Origin: Vicinamibacterales bacterium
Lineage (GTDB): Bacteria; Acidobacteriota; Vicinamibacteria; Vicinamibacterales; UBA2999
Assembly (NCBI GenBank): GCA_030680175.1
Contig: JAUXWO010000021.1
Coordinates: forward strand, 1 to 64,000
Length of the DNA stretch: 64,000 nucleotides
Direction of reading: 5' to 3'
Notes under the pieces: generated by a model
What the model was told of the DNA's origin: nothing
The model's input: the letters and a program-made list of their open reading frames with translations, nothing else
The model's database searches: none
Shown here: positions 17,147-28,133 of the stretch, in pieces
How positions within the stretch are numbered: position 1 is the stretch's first letter
Layout of the letters: each line of letters begins with the position of its first letter
Program-made: the position numbers and the translations under genes

Positions 17147-17188
17147 CCCACTACCCACTACCCACTACCCACTACCCACTACCCACTC
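17147..17188. repeat. 7-nt tandem array (CCCACTA) at the 3' end of the amidohydrolase gene
   Basis: Six CCCACTA heptamers. On the coding strand of the amidohydrolase this is GTGGGTA, beginning 3 bases after its TAA stop, the same word and orientation as at 10244. Confidence 0.9.
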
Positions 17189-17191
17189 GCT

Positions 17192-18034
17192 TTAGATCCG
17201 CCGAAGCAATGATCCGAGCCCCAGCGGCGCCGCCTGGACGTCGAGCTTGAAGAGCGCGGCGGCGTTCTCCCAGAGCATCAGCTCCTTGTCCTTCGGCGGC
17301 AGCTTCAGCTCGTCCATGAACTGCAGGTAGGACTCCATGGTGGCGAGCGGCCAGTCGGTGCCGAACAGCACCTTGCGGGGATTCACGCCCCACAGGATCA
17401 TCTCCTTCAACTGCTGCCGCATGTAGGCCTCGAAGCGATCCGAGAAGTCGCCGAGCGTGAGGCCGGAGATATCCGTGTAGACGTTGTCGTTCTTGTAGAC
17501 CACCTCCATGCAGTCCCGGAACCAGGGATTGCCGAGGTGGCAGATCAGGAACTTCACCTTCGGAAAGTCCACCGCCAGTTCGTCCACGTTGAGCGGGTGC
17601 GAGTACTTCACCTTGCCGGTCGGCGAGTACGTATCGCCCGAGTGGATCATCACCGGGACGTCGAACTCCTCGGCGAGGCGGTACGCCGGTTCGAGCTTCG
17701 GGTCCGCCGGGTAGAACGGCTCGTAGCCGGGGTACAGCTTCAGCCCCTTGATCTCCCCGGCCTCCAGCATCCCCCGCAGCTCGACGACGTCCTCGTCGCA
17801 GAAGGTCTTCCACGACAGGCCCGCGACGACGTGGATGTTGGGGAGGTGGCGGGTGGCCTCCACCACCGCGCGGGTGGAGGGACGGCCGGGTGTGACCTTG
17901 TAGGAGGTGAGCACCATCGACACGTCCACGCGGTTGCGCCGCATGGTGGCCTGCATCCGCGCCAGGCACCCCGCGAGGTCGTCTGTTGCCTCGTCCTGGT
18001 AGTTGATGAGGTGCGTGTGGCAGTCAACGATCAT
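17192..18034 (-). CDS. Metal-dependent amidohydrolase (TIM barrel, Amidohydro_2 type)
   Basis: 280 residues. It opens with the metal-binding MIVDCHTHLINY, then KGLKLYPGYEPF, PVMIHSGDTY, FLICHLGNPWF and VLFGTDWPLATMESY, the order of ligands in the Amidohydro_2 group. These enzymes hydrolyse or decarboxylate small cyclic or aromatic substrates; the substrate cannot be told. Start ATG 18034 has a GGGGAGG sequence about ten bases upstream. No signal peptide, so it is cytoplasmic. Confidence 0.85.
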   Translation of the reverse strand: MIVDCHTHLINYQDEATDDLAGCLARMQATMRRNRVDVSMVLTSYKVTPGRPSTRAVVEATRHLPNIHVVAGLSWKTFCDEDVVELRGMLEAGEIKGLKLYPGYEPFYPADPKLEPAYRLAEEFDVPVMIHSGDTYSPTGKVKYSHPLNVDELAVDFPKVKFLICHLGNPWFRDCMEVVYKNDNVYTDISGLTLGDFSDRFEAYMRQQLKEMILWGVNPRKVLFGTDWPLATMESYLQFMDELKLPPKDKELMLWENAAALFKLDVQAAPLGLGSLLRRI

Positions 18035-18095
18035 CGGGCTCTCGCCTCCCCAAAGCGCGCGTGAACGGACCCGCCGGCGGGGGCCACCCCCATGC

Positions 18096-18101
18096 TACAC
18101 T
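18096..18101 (+). promoter_or_regulatory. -10 hexamer TACACT upstream of the cytochrome gene
   Basis: It ends 11 bases before ATG 18113, leaving a leader of only a few bases. Confidence 0.5.
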
Positions 18102-18112
18102 CCCGCCCCATC

Positions 18113-19657
18113 ATGGCCCGACGAGCTGGAGACGCGCGTGCCGCCTGGCGCCTCACCATGGCGTTGATGATGAGCGTGATGGCGGCGTGCGGCCGGCCCC
18201 CGGCGCCTGAGACGGCATGGACACCCGAGATCCCGCGCACCTGGGACGCGGACGCCCTGCACGCCTTCGAGGTGCCGCTGGCCGACCCGGCGCAATCTCC
18301 GGTGCACGTCCCGGCCGACTATTACTACGCCCTGCCCGAGCGGCCCATCTACAAGAGCTACCCGGTGTACGCGCCGGGGCGCGAGCCGGACGGCTACATG
18401 GAGTGGATCGCGGCGCAGCCGCCGGAGATCGTCTTCGACCCGGCAACGCTCCAAACCGAAGCCGACTGGATCGCCGCAGGCGCGCTGGTCTTCGAGGCGC
18501 CCATCGCCTACGACGCGATCATCCGCGTGGCGGATCTCCGCAACCCCGACCTCTACGCACGCCTGCACGTGCCCACCACGCCAGACGGCATCGTCCCCTT
18601 CGCCCGCTACGTCGTACTGGAGCCGGGCAAGGTTGCACTCGGGAATGTGGCCTGCGCGATGTGTCACACGCGGGTGCTGGACGATGGACGCGTGGTGACG
18701 GGGGCGCAGGGGAACTTCCCCTTCGATGCGGTGCTGGGGATGACCTCGCTACGCGGCATGCCGGACGGGGCCGCCGGTTTCCTCAACCGCCTGCTGTTTG
18801 GCGCGCCCTGGGTCAGCCACCCGTCGGTGGCCACGACCGAGGCGTTGACCGGCGCCGAAACGGTCGAGGCCTTCGGCGCGATTCCCGCGGGCGTGCTCGC
18901 GCGCCAGGGCACCAGCCTGCTCCACCCTCCGCGGGTGCCCGACCTGATCGGCCTCACGGACCGGCGCTACCTCGACAGCACGGGTGTCAACCGCCATCAC
19001 GGGATTGGCGACGTCATGCGCTACGCCGCCCTGAACCAGGGCATGGATACGCTCAGCCAGTACGGCCCCTTCGTGCCCGATAGCGAGGATGGCCGGACGC
19101 GGCCGGCGCCGGGGCAGGGGCAGTTCACCGGCGCCTCGTCGCGCTACAGCGAGGCGCAGCTCTACGCGCTCGGCCTCTACTTGTACTCGCTGACGCCGCC
19201 GCCCAACCCGCACCAGCCGAGCCCGATCACGGCGCGCGGCCAGGAGGTGTTCCAGCGCACGGGGTGCGCGACGTGCCATCCTCCGCCGCTGTACACAAGC
19301 AACCGGCTGACGCCGGTGGACGGCTTCGACGTCCCCGACGAGGCGCTCGCCACCGACGACATCCATCCCGTCGGCGTCGGCACGGACCCGGCGCTGGCGC
19401 TGACGACGCGCCGGGGGACCGGGTACTACAAGGTGCCGTCGCTCAAGGGCGTGTGGTACCGCGGGCCGTTCGAGCACAACGGTTCGGTGGCCACGCTCGA
19501 GGACTGGTTCGACCCGCGCCGGCTGCGCGACGACTACGTCCCGACCGGCTACCGAGGCTTCCGGGTCGAACGCCGTGCGGTCCCCGGCCATCGCTTCGGT
19601 CTCGACCTGTCGAACGAGGACAAGGCGGCGCTGATTGCCTTTCTGAAGACGCTGTAG
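18113..19657 (+). CDS. Di-haem c-type cytochrome lipoprotein
   Basis: 514 residues. A signal with lipobox SVMAACGRP suggests lipid anchoring. Two haem-attachment motifs are present, CAMCH (in VACAMCHTRV) and CATCH (in GCATCHPPPLY), with a later FEHNGSVATLEDWFDP segment that matches the cytochrome c peroxidase/MauG-like group. It may transfer electrons or act as a peroxidase in the periplasm; no redox partner is adjacent. ATG 18092 is an alternative start but overlaps the -10 hexamer, so ATG 18113 is preferred. Confidence 0.85.
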   Translation: MARRAGDARAAWRLTMALMMSVMAACGRPPAPETAWTPEIPRTWDADALHAFEVPLADPAQSPVHVPADYYYALPERPIYKSYPVYAPGREPDGYMEWIAAQPPEIVFDPATLQTEADWIAAGALVFEAPIAYDAIIRVADLRNPDLYARLHVPTTPDGIVPFARYVVLEPGKVALGNVACAMCHTRVLDDGRVVTGAQGNFPFDAVLGMTSLRGMPDGAAGFLNRLLFGAPWVSHPSVATTEALTGAETVEAFGAIPAGVLARQGTSLLHPPRVPDLIGLTDRRYLDSTGVNRHHGIGDVMRYAALNQGMDTLSQYGPFVPDSEDGRTRPAPGQGQFTGASSRYSEAQLYALGLYLYSLTPPPNPHQPSPITARGQEVFQRTGCATCHPPPLYTSNRLTPVDGFDVPDEALATDDIHPVGVGTDPALALTTRRGTGYYKVPSLKGVWYRGPFEHNGSVATLEDWFDPRRLRDDYVPTGYRGFRVERRAVPGHRFGLDLSNEDKAALIAFLKTL

Positions 19658-19674
19658 ACGGGCGAGCACGTACA

Positions 19675-19710
19675 AACACGAAGAACGCGAAGGCCACGAA
19701 GACGCACGAA
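19675..19710. repeat. 9-nt tandem array (AACACGAAG type)
   Basis: Four 9-mers, AACACGAAG, AACGCGAAG, GCCACGAAG and ACGCACGAA, just after the cytochrome stop codon. Confidence 0.7.
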
Positions 19711-19758
19711 CCTCATGGAGGTCTCAGGCCTGGTCTGCCGCTGTCCCGCCGCCCGATG

Positions 19759-19764
19759 TACACT
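19759..19764 (+). promoter_or_regulatory. -10 hexamer TACACT, leaderless promoter of the esterase gene
   Basis: It ends 7 bases before ATG 19772, with no Shine-Dalgarno. Confidence 0.6.
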
Positions 19765-19771
19765 CCGGCAC

Positions 19772-21514
19772 ATGAAACGCCATCTGTTTGCCGTCGCCCT
19801 GGCCGTGACCGTGGCCGGGCTCGTTGCCCCCATCGCGCGGCCTGCCGCTCAGGACGGGCCGCTGCGCGTGACCGTCAGCCTGCCGGCCACCGAGCGTGGG
19901 CCGGTCGATGGACGGCTGCTGCTGATCATCTCGAAACGCGAGGGCGCGGAGCCGCGCTTCCAGGTGAGCGACGGGCCCACCGGCCAGCCGATCTTCGGCA
20001 TGGACGTCGACGGGTGGACGGCCTCGGCGCCCGCGGTGTTCGATGGCGCCATCGCGGGATTCCCGCTGGCGAGCCTCAACGACCTGCCGGGCGGCACCTA
20101 CACCGTGCAGGCCTTGCTGCACCGATACGAAACGTTTCGCCGGAGTGATGGCCACACGGTGAAGATGCCCATGGACCGCGGCGAGGGCCAGCAGTGGAAC
20201 CAGGCGCCCGGCAACCTCTACTCGACCCCGCGCTCGGTGACGATCGATCCGCGCACGGGCGGCACGATCGCGATTGCCCTCGACCAGGTCATCCCGCCGA
20301 TCCCCCCGCCCGCCGACACGAAGTACATCAAACACGAACGGATCGAGAGCGCGCTGCTCACGAAGTTCTGGGGACGGCCGATGCACCTGGGCGCCAACGT
20401 CCTGCTGCCCGAGGGGTGGGACACGCATCCGGAGGCCCGCTATCCGCTCTTCATCTACCACGGGCACTTCCCGTATACGTTCACGGGGTTCCGCGAGGAG
20501 CCGCCCGACCCGAACCTCGCGCCGGACTTCGCCGCGCGCTTCAACCTCAGGGGCTATAACCGCATCCAGCAGGAGCACGCGCACGACTTCTTCAAGGAGT
20601 GGACCGGACCGGGCTTCCCGCGCGCGATCGTGATCGAGATCCAGCATCCGACGCCGTTCTACGACGACAGCTACGCCGTGAACTCCGCCAACCAGGGGCC
20701 CTACGGCGACGCGATCGTCAGGGAACTGATTCCGTATCTCGAGCAGAAGTACCGGGGGCTCGGGGAAGGCTGGGCGCGGTTCATGTACGGCGGCTCCACC
20801 GGCGGGTGGGAGGCCATGGCCGCGCAGGTCTTCTACCCCGACGAGTTCAACGGCGCGTACATCGCGTGCCCGGACCCCATCGACTTCCGCGCGTTCACCG
20901 TTGTGAACCTGTACGAGGACGAGAACGCGTACTTCATCGCGAGCGACTGGAAGCGGACGCCACGTCCGGGCCGGCGCGACTACCTCGGGCATGTCGCCTC
21001 CACGCTCGAGGAGATGAACCGGCTCGAGCTCGTCCTCGGCACGAAGACCCGGTCGGGCCAGCAGTGGGACGTCTGGGAGGCCACCTACTCGCCGGTGGGG
21101 CCCGACGGGTACCCGGCGCGCATCTGGGACAAGCGCACCGGCGTCATCGACAAGAAGGTCGCCGAGCACTGGCGTGAACACTACGATCTGTCGCACATCC
21201 TGCGCCGCGACTGGGAGCAGGGCCTCGGGCGGAAGCTCGAAGGCAAACTGCACATCTACGTCGGCGACATGGACAACTACTACCTGAACAACGCCGTGTA
21301 CCTCGTCGAGGACTTCCTGAAGTCCACGACCAACCCGCCCTACGGCGGCGAGGTGGACTACGGCGATCGCGCCGAGCACTGCTGGAACGGCGACCACACG
21401 CGCCCCAATGCGCTCTCGCGGCTCCGCTACCACCAGATGTTCATCCCGAAGGCCGTCGAGCGCATGGAGAAGACGGCCCCGGCCGGCGCGGATCTGAGGA
21501 GCTGGAGGTACTGA
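19772..21514 (+). CDS. Secreted putative esterase-like hydrolase
   Basis: 580 residues. Signal peptide MKRHLFAVALAVTVAGLVAP, then a beta-rich domain, then an alpha/beta-hydrolase-like part with LFIYHGHFPYTF, the nucleophile elbow GGSTGGWEAMA, and KLEGKLHIYVGDMDNYYLN. This is the layout of the enterochelin-esterase-like putative esterases that acidobacteria have in number. The natural substrate is unknown; ester or sugar-ester cleavage in the periplasm is likely. The His near the end (DRAEHCWNGDHTR) may complete the triad. Confidence 0.75.
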   Translation: MKRHLFAVALAVTVAGLVAPIARPAAQDGPLRVTVSLPATERGPVDGRLLLIISKREGAEPRFQVSDGPTGQPIFGMDVDGWTASAPAVFDGAIAGFPLASLNDLPGGTYTVQALLHRYETFRRSDGHTVKMPMDRGEGQQWNQAPGNLYSTPRSVTIDPRTGGTIAIALDQVIPPIPPPADTKYIKHERIESALLTKFWGRPMHLGANVLLPEGWDTHPEARYPLFIYHGHFPYTFTGFREEPPDPNLAPDFAARFNLRGYNRIQQEHAHDFFKEWTGPGFPRAIVIEIQHPTPFYDDSYAVNSANQGPYGDAIVRELIPYLEQKYRGLGEGWARFMYGGSTGGWEAMAAQVFYPDEFNGAYIACPDPIDFRAFTVVNLYEDENAYFIASDWKRTPRPGRRDYLGHVASTLEEMNRLELVLGTKTRSGQQWDVWEATYSPVGPDGYPARIWDKRTGVIDKKVAEHWREHYDLSHILRRDWEQGLGRKLEGKLHIYVGDMDNYYLNNAVYLVEDFLKSTTNPPYGGEVDYGDRAEHCWNGDHTRPNALSRLRYHQMFIPKAVERMEKTAPAGADLRSWRY

Positions 21515-21650
21515 GAGCTCTCGGCGAGCGGCAGTCAGCTGTCGGCTTTCGGCTCTCGGCTCTTCACAGCCGCCCGCGCGGGAGCAGCGGTGCGGAGGGT
21601 CGCAGCCGGAAGCCGAAAGCTGAACGCCGATCGCTGAGAGCCTCAGCGTA
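21515..21650. repeat. Inverted 7-nt arrays between two same-strand genes
   Basis: CGGCTTT/CGGCTCT words at about 21517-21562 face CCGAAAGC/CGATCGC words at about 21601-21648 around a G+C-rich centre. This is the same vocabulary as 1316-1663 and 3385-4043. Confidence 0.8.
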
Positions 21651-21657
21651 AGTCCCC

Positions 21658-22869
21658 ATGGATCCCGTCATCGTCGCCGTCTTCGTGCTCGTCTACGCCG
21701 GCATGGTCCTTGGGGAGCTGCCGGGGCTGGCGCTCGATCGCACGGGCATCGCGCTGCTCGGAGCCATCGCGATCGTCGCCACCGATCGCCTGTCCCTCGC
21801 TGCCGCCTGGGCCGCGATCGACGTGCCCACAATCGCCCTCCTCCTCGGGCTGATGGTGATCTCGGCGCAGTTCCGCCTCGGGGGGTTCTACACCGCGCTC
21901 ACGCGACGGCTCGGGGAGGGCGACCACACCCCCGAGCGGTTGCTGGCGCTCGTCGTCCTTGCCGCGGGCGGGCTGTCGGCGGTGCTGGCCAACGACATCG
22001 TCTGCCTGGCCATGGCGCCGGTCCTCGTGGAGATCTGCGCGCGGCGCCGGCTCGACCCGGTGCCGTACCTGCTGGCGCTCGCCTGCGCGTCGAACGTCGG
22101 GTCGGCCGCCACGCTCATCGGCAACCCGCAGAACATGCTGATCGGCCAGTCGCTGCGCCTGTCGTTTGCGGGGTACCTCGGACAGGGCGGCGTGCCGGCG
22201 CTCGCCGGCCTGGTGATCGTCTGGGCGGCCATCCGGTGGGGCTACCGTGGGCGGTGGACGGGCGGCGGGCCCGTGCCCGACATCCAGGCGCCGCCGTTCG
22301 ATCGGTGGCAGACGCTGAAGGGCCTCGTCGTCGTCGGCGCCGTGATGGCGGCGTTCCTCGTCGCGCCGTGGCCGCGCGAGGTGGTGGCGCTCACGGCCGC
22401 GGGCGTGCTGCTGCTCAGCCGGCGCATGGCGTCACGCGACGTGCTGGGGCTGGTCGACTGGCAACTGCTCGTGCTGTTCGCGGGGCTCTTCGTCGTCAAC
22501 GCCGCGCTCGCGGAGTCGGGCTTCCTCGGGTTCCTGTTGACGATGTTCCGGATGGCGGGGCTGGACCTGGCGAACCCGGCGGCCCTCTTCGGGGTGACGG
22601 CCGTGCTGTCGAACCTCGTCTCGAACGTGCCGGCGGTCATGCTGCTGCTGCCCGGGGCGCGGCACGAGCTGGCCGGCCCGATCCTGGCGCTGGCGTCGAC
22701 GCTGGCGGGGAACCTCCTGATCGTCGGCAGCATCGCCAACATCATCGTCGTGGATCAGGCGGCGCGCCTCGGCATCACCATCGACTGGCGGACGCACGCG
22801 CGGATCGGCGTGCCGGTGACGCTGCTGACCCTGGCGCTGGCGGCCGGCTGGCTCGTTATCGTTTCGTGA
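21658..22869 (+). CDS. SLC13/ArsB-superfamily anion permease
   Basis: 403 residues with about eleven hydrophobic segments. The ion-transporter motifs SAVLANDIVCLAMAPV, GSAATLIGNPQNMLIG and LSNLVSNVPAVMLLLPG (two opposed hairpins) mark the SLC13/CitMHS/ArsB group. It would move dicarboxylate, sulfate, citrate or arsenite; the sequence does not decide. It overlaps the convergent channel-like gene by 14 bases. Confidence 0.82.
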   Translation: MDPVIVAVFVLVYAGMVLGELPGLALDRTGIALLGAIAIVATDRLSLAAAWAAIDVPTIALLLGLMVISAQFRLGGFYTALTRRLGEGDHTPERLLALVVLAAGGLSAVLANDIVCLAMAPVLVEICARRRLDPVPYLLALACASNVGSAATLIGNPQNMLIGQSLRLSFAGYLGQGGVPALAGLVIVWAAIRWGYRGRWTGGGPVPDIQAPPFDRWQTLKGLVVVGAVMAAFLVAPWPREVVALTAAGVLLLSRRMASRDVLGLVDWQLLVLFAGLFVVNAALAESGFLGFLLTMFRMAGLDLANPAALFGVTAVLSNLVSNVPAVMLLLPGARHELAGPILALASTLAGNLLIVGSIANIIVVDQAARLGITIDWRTHARIGVPVTLLTLALAAGWLVIVS

Positions 22870-23518
22870 GCCGGTTGATGACCTGGGCGGCCCACTCGCG
22901 CCCGCCCAGCCCGAACGCCAGGGCCGCGGCGAGGCACACCGCGGCAAATGCGATCTGGAACGCCGAGACGAGGACCTCGCTGCGGATGGCGAGCTGCTCG
23001 GCGGCCATGAAGATGACGAAGACGAGCAGCGCGTAGCGCGCGAGCGCGCCGATCGGCTCCGCGCCGGCGCTGCCGATGTTGCTCAGGTAGCTGTAGACGA
23101 GCCCGCCGACCACACGCGCGAGCAGCGATCCGAACACGAGGATGCCCACGGCCAGGACCAGGTTGGGCACGAAGTGCACCATGCGCGTCAGCAGCTCGCC
23201 CGCCGTGCGCAGGCCGAGCGCGTCGAGCAGCGCGATGAACACGCCCGCCAGGATCAGCCAGTAGACGGTGTTGGCCAGCAGGGTGACGGCCGTCACCTTC
23301 ACGCCGCCCTGGATCAGGAAGTCCTCGACGCCCGCCCGCTCGGCCAGTTCGTCGGCGCGCACCCCGCGCAGCGCGCGAATCAGCCCGCGCCGCACCAGCT
23401 TGGCCAGCAGCCACCCGGCCACCAGCAGGACGAGCGCGAGCCCGAGGTCTGGCAGCGCCTCGACGATCCGCGCCCACGTATCGCCGAGCGAACGGATGAG
23501 CACGCTGGATTCGGTCAT
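22856..23518 (-). CDS. Small mechanosensitive-channel-like membrane protein (conserved TM-helix family)
   Basis: 220 residues, four to five membrane segments. Repeated segments of the form PNLVLAVGILVFGSLLARVV and PDLGLALVLLVAGWLLAKLV match the conserved TM helix found in CmpX-like relatives of MscS. The pore-forming MscS beta domain is missing, so channel function is unsure. ATG 23518 has AGGGAGG upstream. Its 3' end overlaps the SLC13-like gene. Confidence 0.65.
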   Translation of the reverse strand: MTESSVLIRSLGDTWARIVEALPDLGLALVLLVAGWLLAKLVRRGLIRALRGVRADELAERAGVEDFLIQGGVKVTAVTLLANTVYWLILAGVFIALLDALGLRTAGELLTRMVHFVPNLVLAVGILVFGSLLARVVGGLVYSYLSNIGSAGAEPIGALARYALLVFVIFMAAEQLAIRSEVLVSAFQIAFAAVCLAAALAFGLGGREWAAQVINRLTKR

Positions 23519-23602
23519 CGATCACGCCTCCCTGGGCATCGTACTGCGCCCCCCCGTCCCACGCAACGCGCCGGCCACCGTGCACCGTGCACCGCCCTGA
23601 TC

Positions 23603-23608
23603 TACCAT
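23603..23608 (+). promoter_or_regulatory. -10 hexamer TACCAT, leaderless promoter of the cupin gene
   Basis: It ends 6 bases before ATG 23615, with no Shine-Dalgarno. Confidence 0.55.
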
Positions 23609-23614
23609 CGACCG

Positions 23615-24352
23615 ATGACCCGCACGACCATCGTCGTCCTTCTGGCCCTGGCCCTGGCGGCCCCCGCGTCGACCCACGCCGCGCAGGCGCGCAAGCCCGC
23701 CCCCACGACCACGATGACGCTGGTCGTCACCGACGGGCGGGGCACGCCGATCGAGGGGGTGACGGTGACGGCCACCGGGCCGATCGACCGGGAGGGCACC
23801 ACGGTCGAGGCCGGCACCCTGCGGTTCACCGGCGTCCGCGCCGGCACCTACCGGCTGCGCTTCTCGCACGAGGGGTTCGTGACGTTCGAGAAGGAGGTCG
23901 CGTGGCGCGCCGGCCAGGCGGCGCCCGAGGTACCGGTGACGCTCAGCGACGCGGACCTGCCGCCCGCGCCGCCGCCTGCCCCTGAACCACCGCCCCCGCC
24001 GCCGCCGCCCGCGCCCGGACCGGCGCGCACGCTGTCGCTGCCGGGCTTCATCGAGCAGAACTTCATCAGCAACCGCGAGCCCCAGAAGACCTCCAGTCTC
24101 GGGTGCAGCGGGTTGTCGGAAGCCCTCGTGTGGCAGGTGCGCGATCCGTGGCTGGACCGTCTGAACCCGGATGCCGATGTGATGGTCTACGTGGTCGGCG
24201 GCGAGGGCGCCCTCCGGCTGGCTGACCGCGTCGTCCCGATCTCCGCGGGCACATTTGCGGTGGTGCCGCGCGGGACGACGTACGGCCTGACACGCCAGGG
24301 CCGCAACCCGCTGATCGTCCTGGCCATCGTCTCCGGCCCCCCCTGCCCGTAG
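23615..24352 (+). CDS. Secreted protein: carboxypeptidase-regulatory-like domain, Pro-rich linker, cupin
   Basis: 245 residues. Signal peptide to about residue 23; then a beta-sandwich of the carboxypeptidase-regulatory type ([37 protein letters not shown]); a linker of nearly pure proline at about 112-135; and a C-terminal cupin ([33 protein letters not shown]). The cupin lacks an obvious His-rich metal site. Function is unknown; attachment or sugar binding in the periplasm is conceivable. Confidence 0.75.
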   Translation: MTRTTIVVLLALALAAPASTHAAQARKPAPTTTMTLVVTDGRGTPIEGVTVTATGPIDREGTTVEAGTLRFTGVRAGTYRLRFSHEGFVTFEKEVAWRAGQAAPEVPVTLSDADLPPAPPPAPEPPPPPPPPAPGPARTLSLPGFIEQNFISNREPQKTSSLGCSGLSEALVWQVRDPWLDRLNPDADVMVYVVGGEGALRLADRVVPISAGTFAVVPRGTTYGLTRQGRNPLIVLAIVSGPPCP

Positions 24353-24377
24353 CGCCCCCCGGCACCGCGAGCCCCCC

Positions 24378-24640
24378 GGGCACCCTGACACCCTTGGGCA
24401 CCCTGGGCACCCTGGCCACCCTGGGCACCCTGGGCACTCTGGGCCCCCTGGGCACCTTGGGCACCCTGGGCCCCCTGGGCACCTTGGGCACCCTGGGCAC
24501 CTTGGGCACCCTGTGCACTCTGGGCACTCTGGGCACCCTGGGCACCCTGGGCACCTTGGGCACCTTGGGCACCTTGGGCACCTTGGGCACCCTGGGCACC
24601 TTGGGCACCCTGGGCACCTTGGGCACCTTGGGCACCCTAG
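24378..24640. repeat. 9-nt tandem array (TGGGCACCC/TGGGCACCT), about 29 units
   Basis: The array fills the whole gap between the cupin gene and glnS and ends one base before the glnS -10 hexamer. Units alternate CTGGGCACC and TTGGGCACC in irregular order. Confidence 0.9.
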
Positions 24641-24646
24641 TAGAAT
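24641..24646 (+). promoter_or_regulatory. -10 hexamer TAGAAT, leaderless promoter of glnS
   Basis: It ends 7 bases before ATG 24654. The upstream -35 region is entirely 9-nt repeat. Confidence 0.6.
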
Positions 24647-24653
24647 GCTGTCC

Positions 24654-26354
<1,701 letters not shown>

Positions 26355-26384
26355 CCACCGCCACGGACGACGGGCACCACCCGT

Positions 26385-26530
26385 CCACCGACAGGTCACC
26401 AGATAGATCCCAGATCACCAGATAGATCAGCAGATCCCAAGATAGATCAACAGATCACCAGATCGATCGCCAGATCTCTACATCGAACATCCCATCTCCA
26501 GATCACCACATCACCAAATCACCAGATCGC
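26385..26530. repeat. AGATCACCAGATAGATC repeat region between glnS and the aminotransferase gene
   Basis: Irregular repeats of AGATCACC and AGATAGATC. The same words occur in inverted form at 27797-28124 and 33409-33756. No promoter is clear here. Confidence 0.75.
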
Positions 26531-26542
26531 GAGTTCCCTCCC

Positions 26543-27796
26543 ATGCCCCAGCTTTCCTCCCTCGTTCGGTCCCAGATGGCCCATCCGTCGCCGATCCGCC
26601 AGATCATGAAGATGGCGGAGCGGCAGAACATCCTCGCGCTCGGTCTGAACCCGGACGATGTGATCTCGTTTGGCGGCGGCTGGGTGAACCACCCGGCGCC
26701 CGAGGAATTCAGGCAGGCGTACGAAGAGGTGGTCTCCGACCCGGCGCTCTTCCACAAGAGCGGCGGCTACACGGCGACGCTCGGCGAGCTGGAGTGCCGC
26801 GAGCAGATCGCGCGTTTCGACGAGCACCTCTTCGGCGTGCAGGGCCTGGGCCCCGAGCACATCGCGGTGGGGGTCGGCAGCACCCAGCTCACGCACGACC
26901 TCTTCCGCACGCTGCTCGATCCCGGCGACACGGTCATGCTGCTCGACCCGACGTACGCCAACTACGAGGGGCAGGTCGCGTTTGCGGCGCCCGGCAGCCC
27001 GATCGTCCGGCTGCCCGTGATCGATCCGGAGACCTGGGCGTACCTCCCCGTCACCGACCCCGGGCGTGTGATTGCGGAGTTCACGCGGCTCTTCGACGAG
27101 CACCGCCCGCGCGTCGTGATCTTCGGCGCGCCCGACAACCCGACGAGCCAGATCCTGCCGCAGGCGGTGGCGGACGCGATGTCGGCGCGCACCGCGGAGG
27201 CTGGCGCCTGGCTGCTCATCGACTTCGCCTACAAGTGCCAGTGTTTCGGCACGCCGCCGGCCTACTACGCCTGGTCGCCGGCCGAGCATCCGCACGTCAT
27301 CGGCATCCACTCGAACTCGAAGTGGGCGCGCGCGCTCGGACGCCGCCTCGGCTGGATCGAGGCCGCCCCCGCCGTGATCGACGGCCTCGAGCGCGTGCAG
27401 CAGTGCAGCCTGCTCTGCCCCGACACGCTTTCGCAGATGACGATGGCGCGGTACGTGAAGCGGGCGATCGCGGATGGATCGCTCCGGGCGTACGTGGACC
27501 GCACGAGCGCCCTGTACGCGGCGGCGGCGCGGACGACGATCGACGCGGTGGATGAGTACCTGCAGCGCCCGCGCCTCGTGCCCTCGGGGGGGCTGTACAC
27601 CGTCGTGGACGTCGGCGAGAACGCCGACGCGTTCGTGCCCAAGGCGCTGCAAGCCACCGGCGTCCTCGTCGTCCCGGGCCGCGGCTTCGGCCCCTCGATC
27701 ACCAACGGCGTCCGTATCTCCTACGGCCCGATGGTGATGACGCCGGACAAGATCAGGGAGGGGCTGGAGAGGCTGGGGGGATACATGAGGAGATAG
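26543..27796 (+). CDS. PLP-dependent class I/II aminotransferase
   Basis: 417 residues. Fold-type I motifs include FGGGWVNHPAPEEF, AVGVGSTQLTHDLF, LLDPTYANYEGQ, FGAPDNPTSQI, and the Schiff-base lysine K260 in SNSKWARALG. The closest well-known relatives are multisubstrate aminotransferases of the MocR/2-aminoadipate type without the DNA-binding domain. It ends with MRR and a TAG stop that is part of the (GATA)n run. Confidence 0.88.
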   Translation: MPQLSSLVRSQMAHPSPIRQIMKMAERQNILALGLNPDDVISFGGGWVNHPAPEEFRQAYEEVVSDPALFHKSGGYTATLGELECREQIARFDEHLFGVQGLGPEHIAVGVGSTQLTHDLFRTLLDPGDTVMLLDPTYANYEGQVAFAAPGSPIVRLPVIDPETWAYLPVTDPGRVIAEFTRLFDEHRPRVVIFGAPDNPTSQILPQAVADAMSARTAEAGAWLLIDFAYKCQCFGTPPAYYAWSPAEHPHVIGIHSNSKWARALGRRLGWIEAAPAVIDGLERVQQCSLLCPDTLSQMTMARYVKRAIADGSLRAYVDRTSALYAAAARTTIDAVDEYLQRPRLVPSGGLYTVVDVGENADAFVPKALQATGVLVVPGRGFGPSITNGVRISYGPMVMTPDKIREGLERLGGYMRR

Positions 27797-28133
27797 ATAG
27801 ATAGATAGATAGGTCGACAGATCCTAATCTGGTGATCTCGTGATGTGGTGATGTGGTGATCGGATGTCCGATGTGGCCATCTCGGGATCTAGCTGCTGAT
27901 CTTCCGATCTATCTTCTGATCTTCTGATCTTCTGATCTGGTGACCCGGGCACCGTGCCTCGTTCAGCAGCTATATCTTCGACGCGGGAGCGCCGCCGATC
28001 AGCAGATAGATCTCCCGCCCGGCGCGGGAGCGCCGGGCCGCCGACATCGTGACATCGGCACTTCCATCGTCACGTCACCACATCACGAGATCACCAGATG
28101 TCTCCCTCATCTATCTATCTCCCTTCATCTATC
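27792..28133. repeat. Inverted (GATA)n / GTGATGTGGTGAT module between convergent genes
   Basis: From the aminotransferase stop: (GATA)5, then CTCGTGATGTGGTGATGTGG. From the other side: (TATC)n at the DinB 3' end, then the complementary CACCACATCACGAGATC. A partly unique centre with ATCTTCTGATCTTCTG repeats lies between. The outer arms recur almost unchanged at 33404-33760. Confidence 0.85.
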
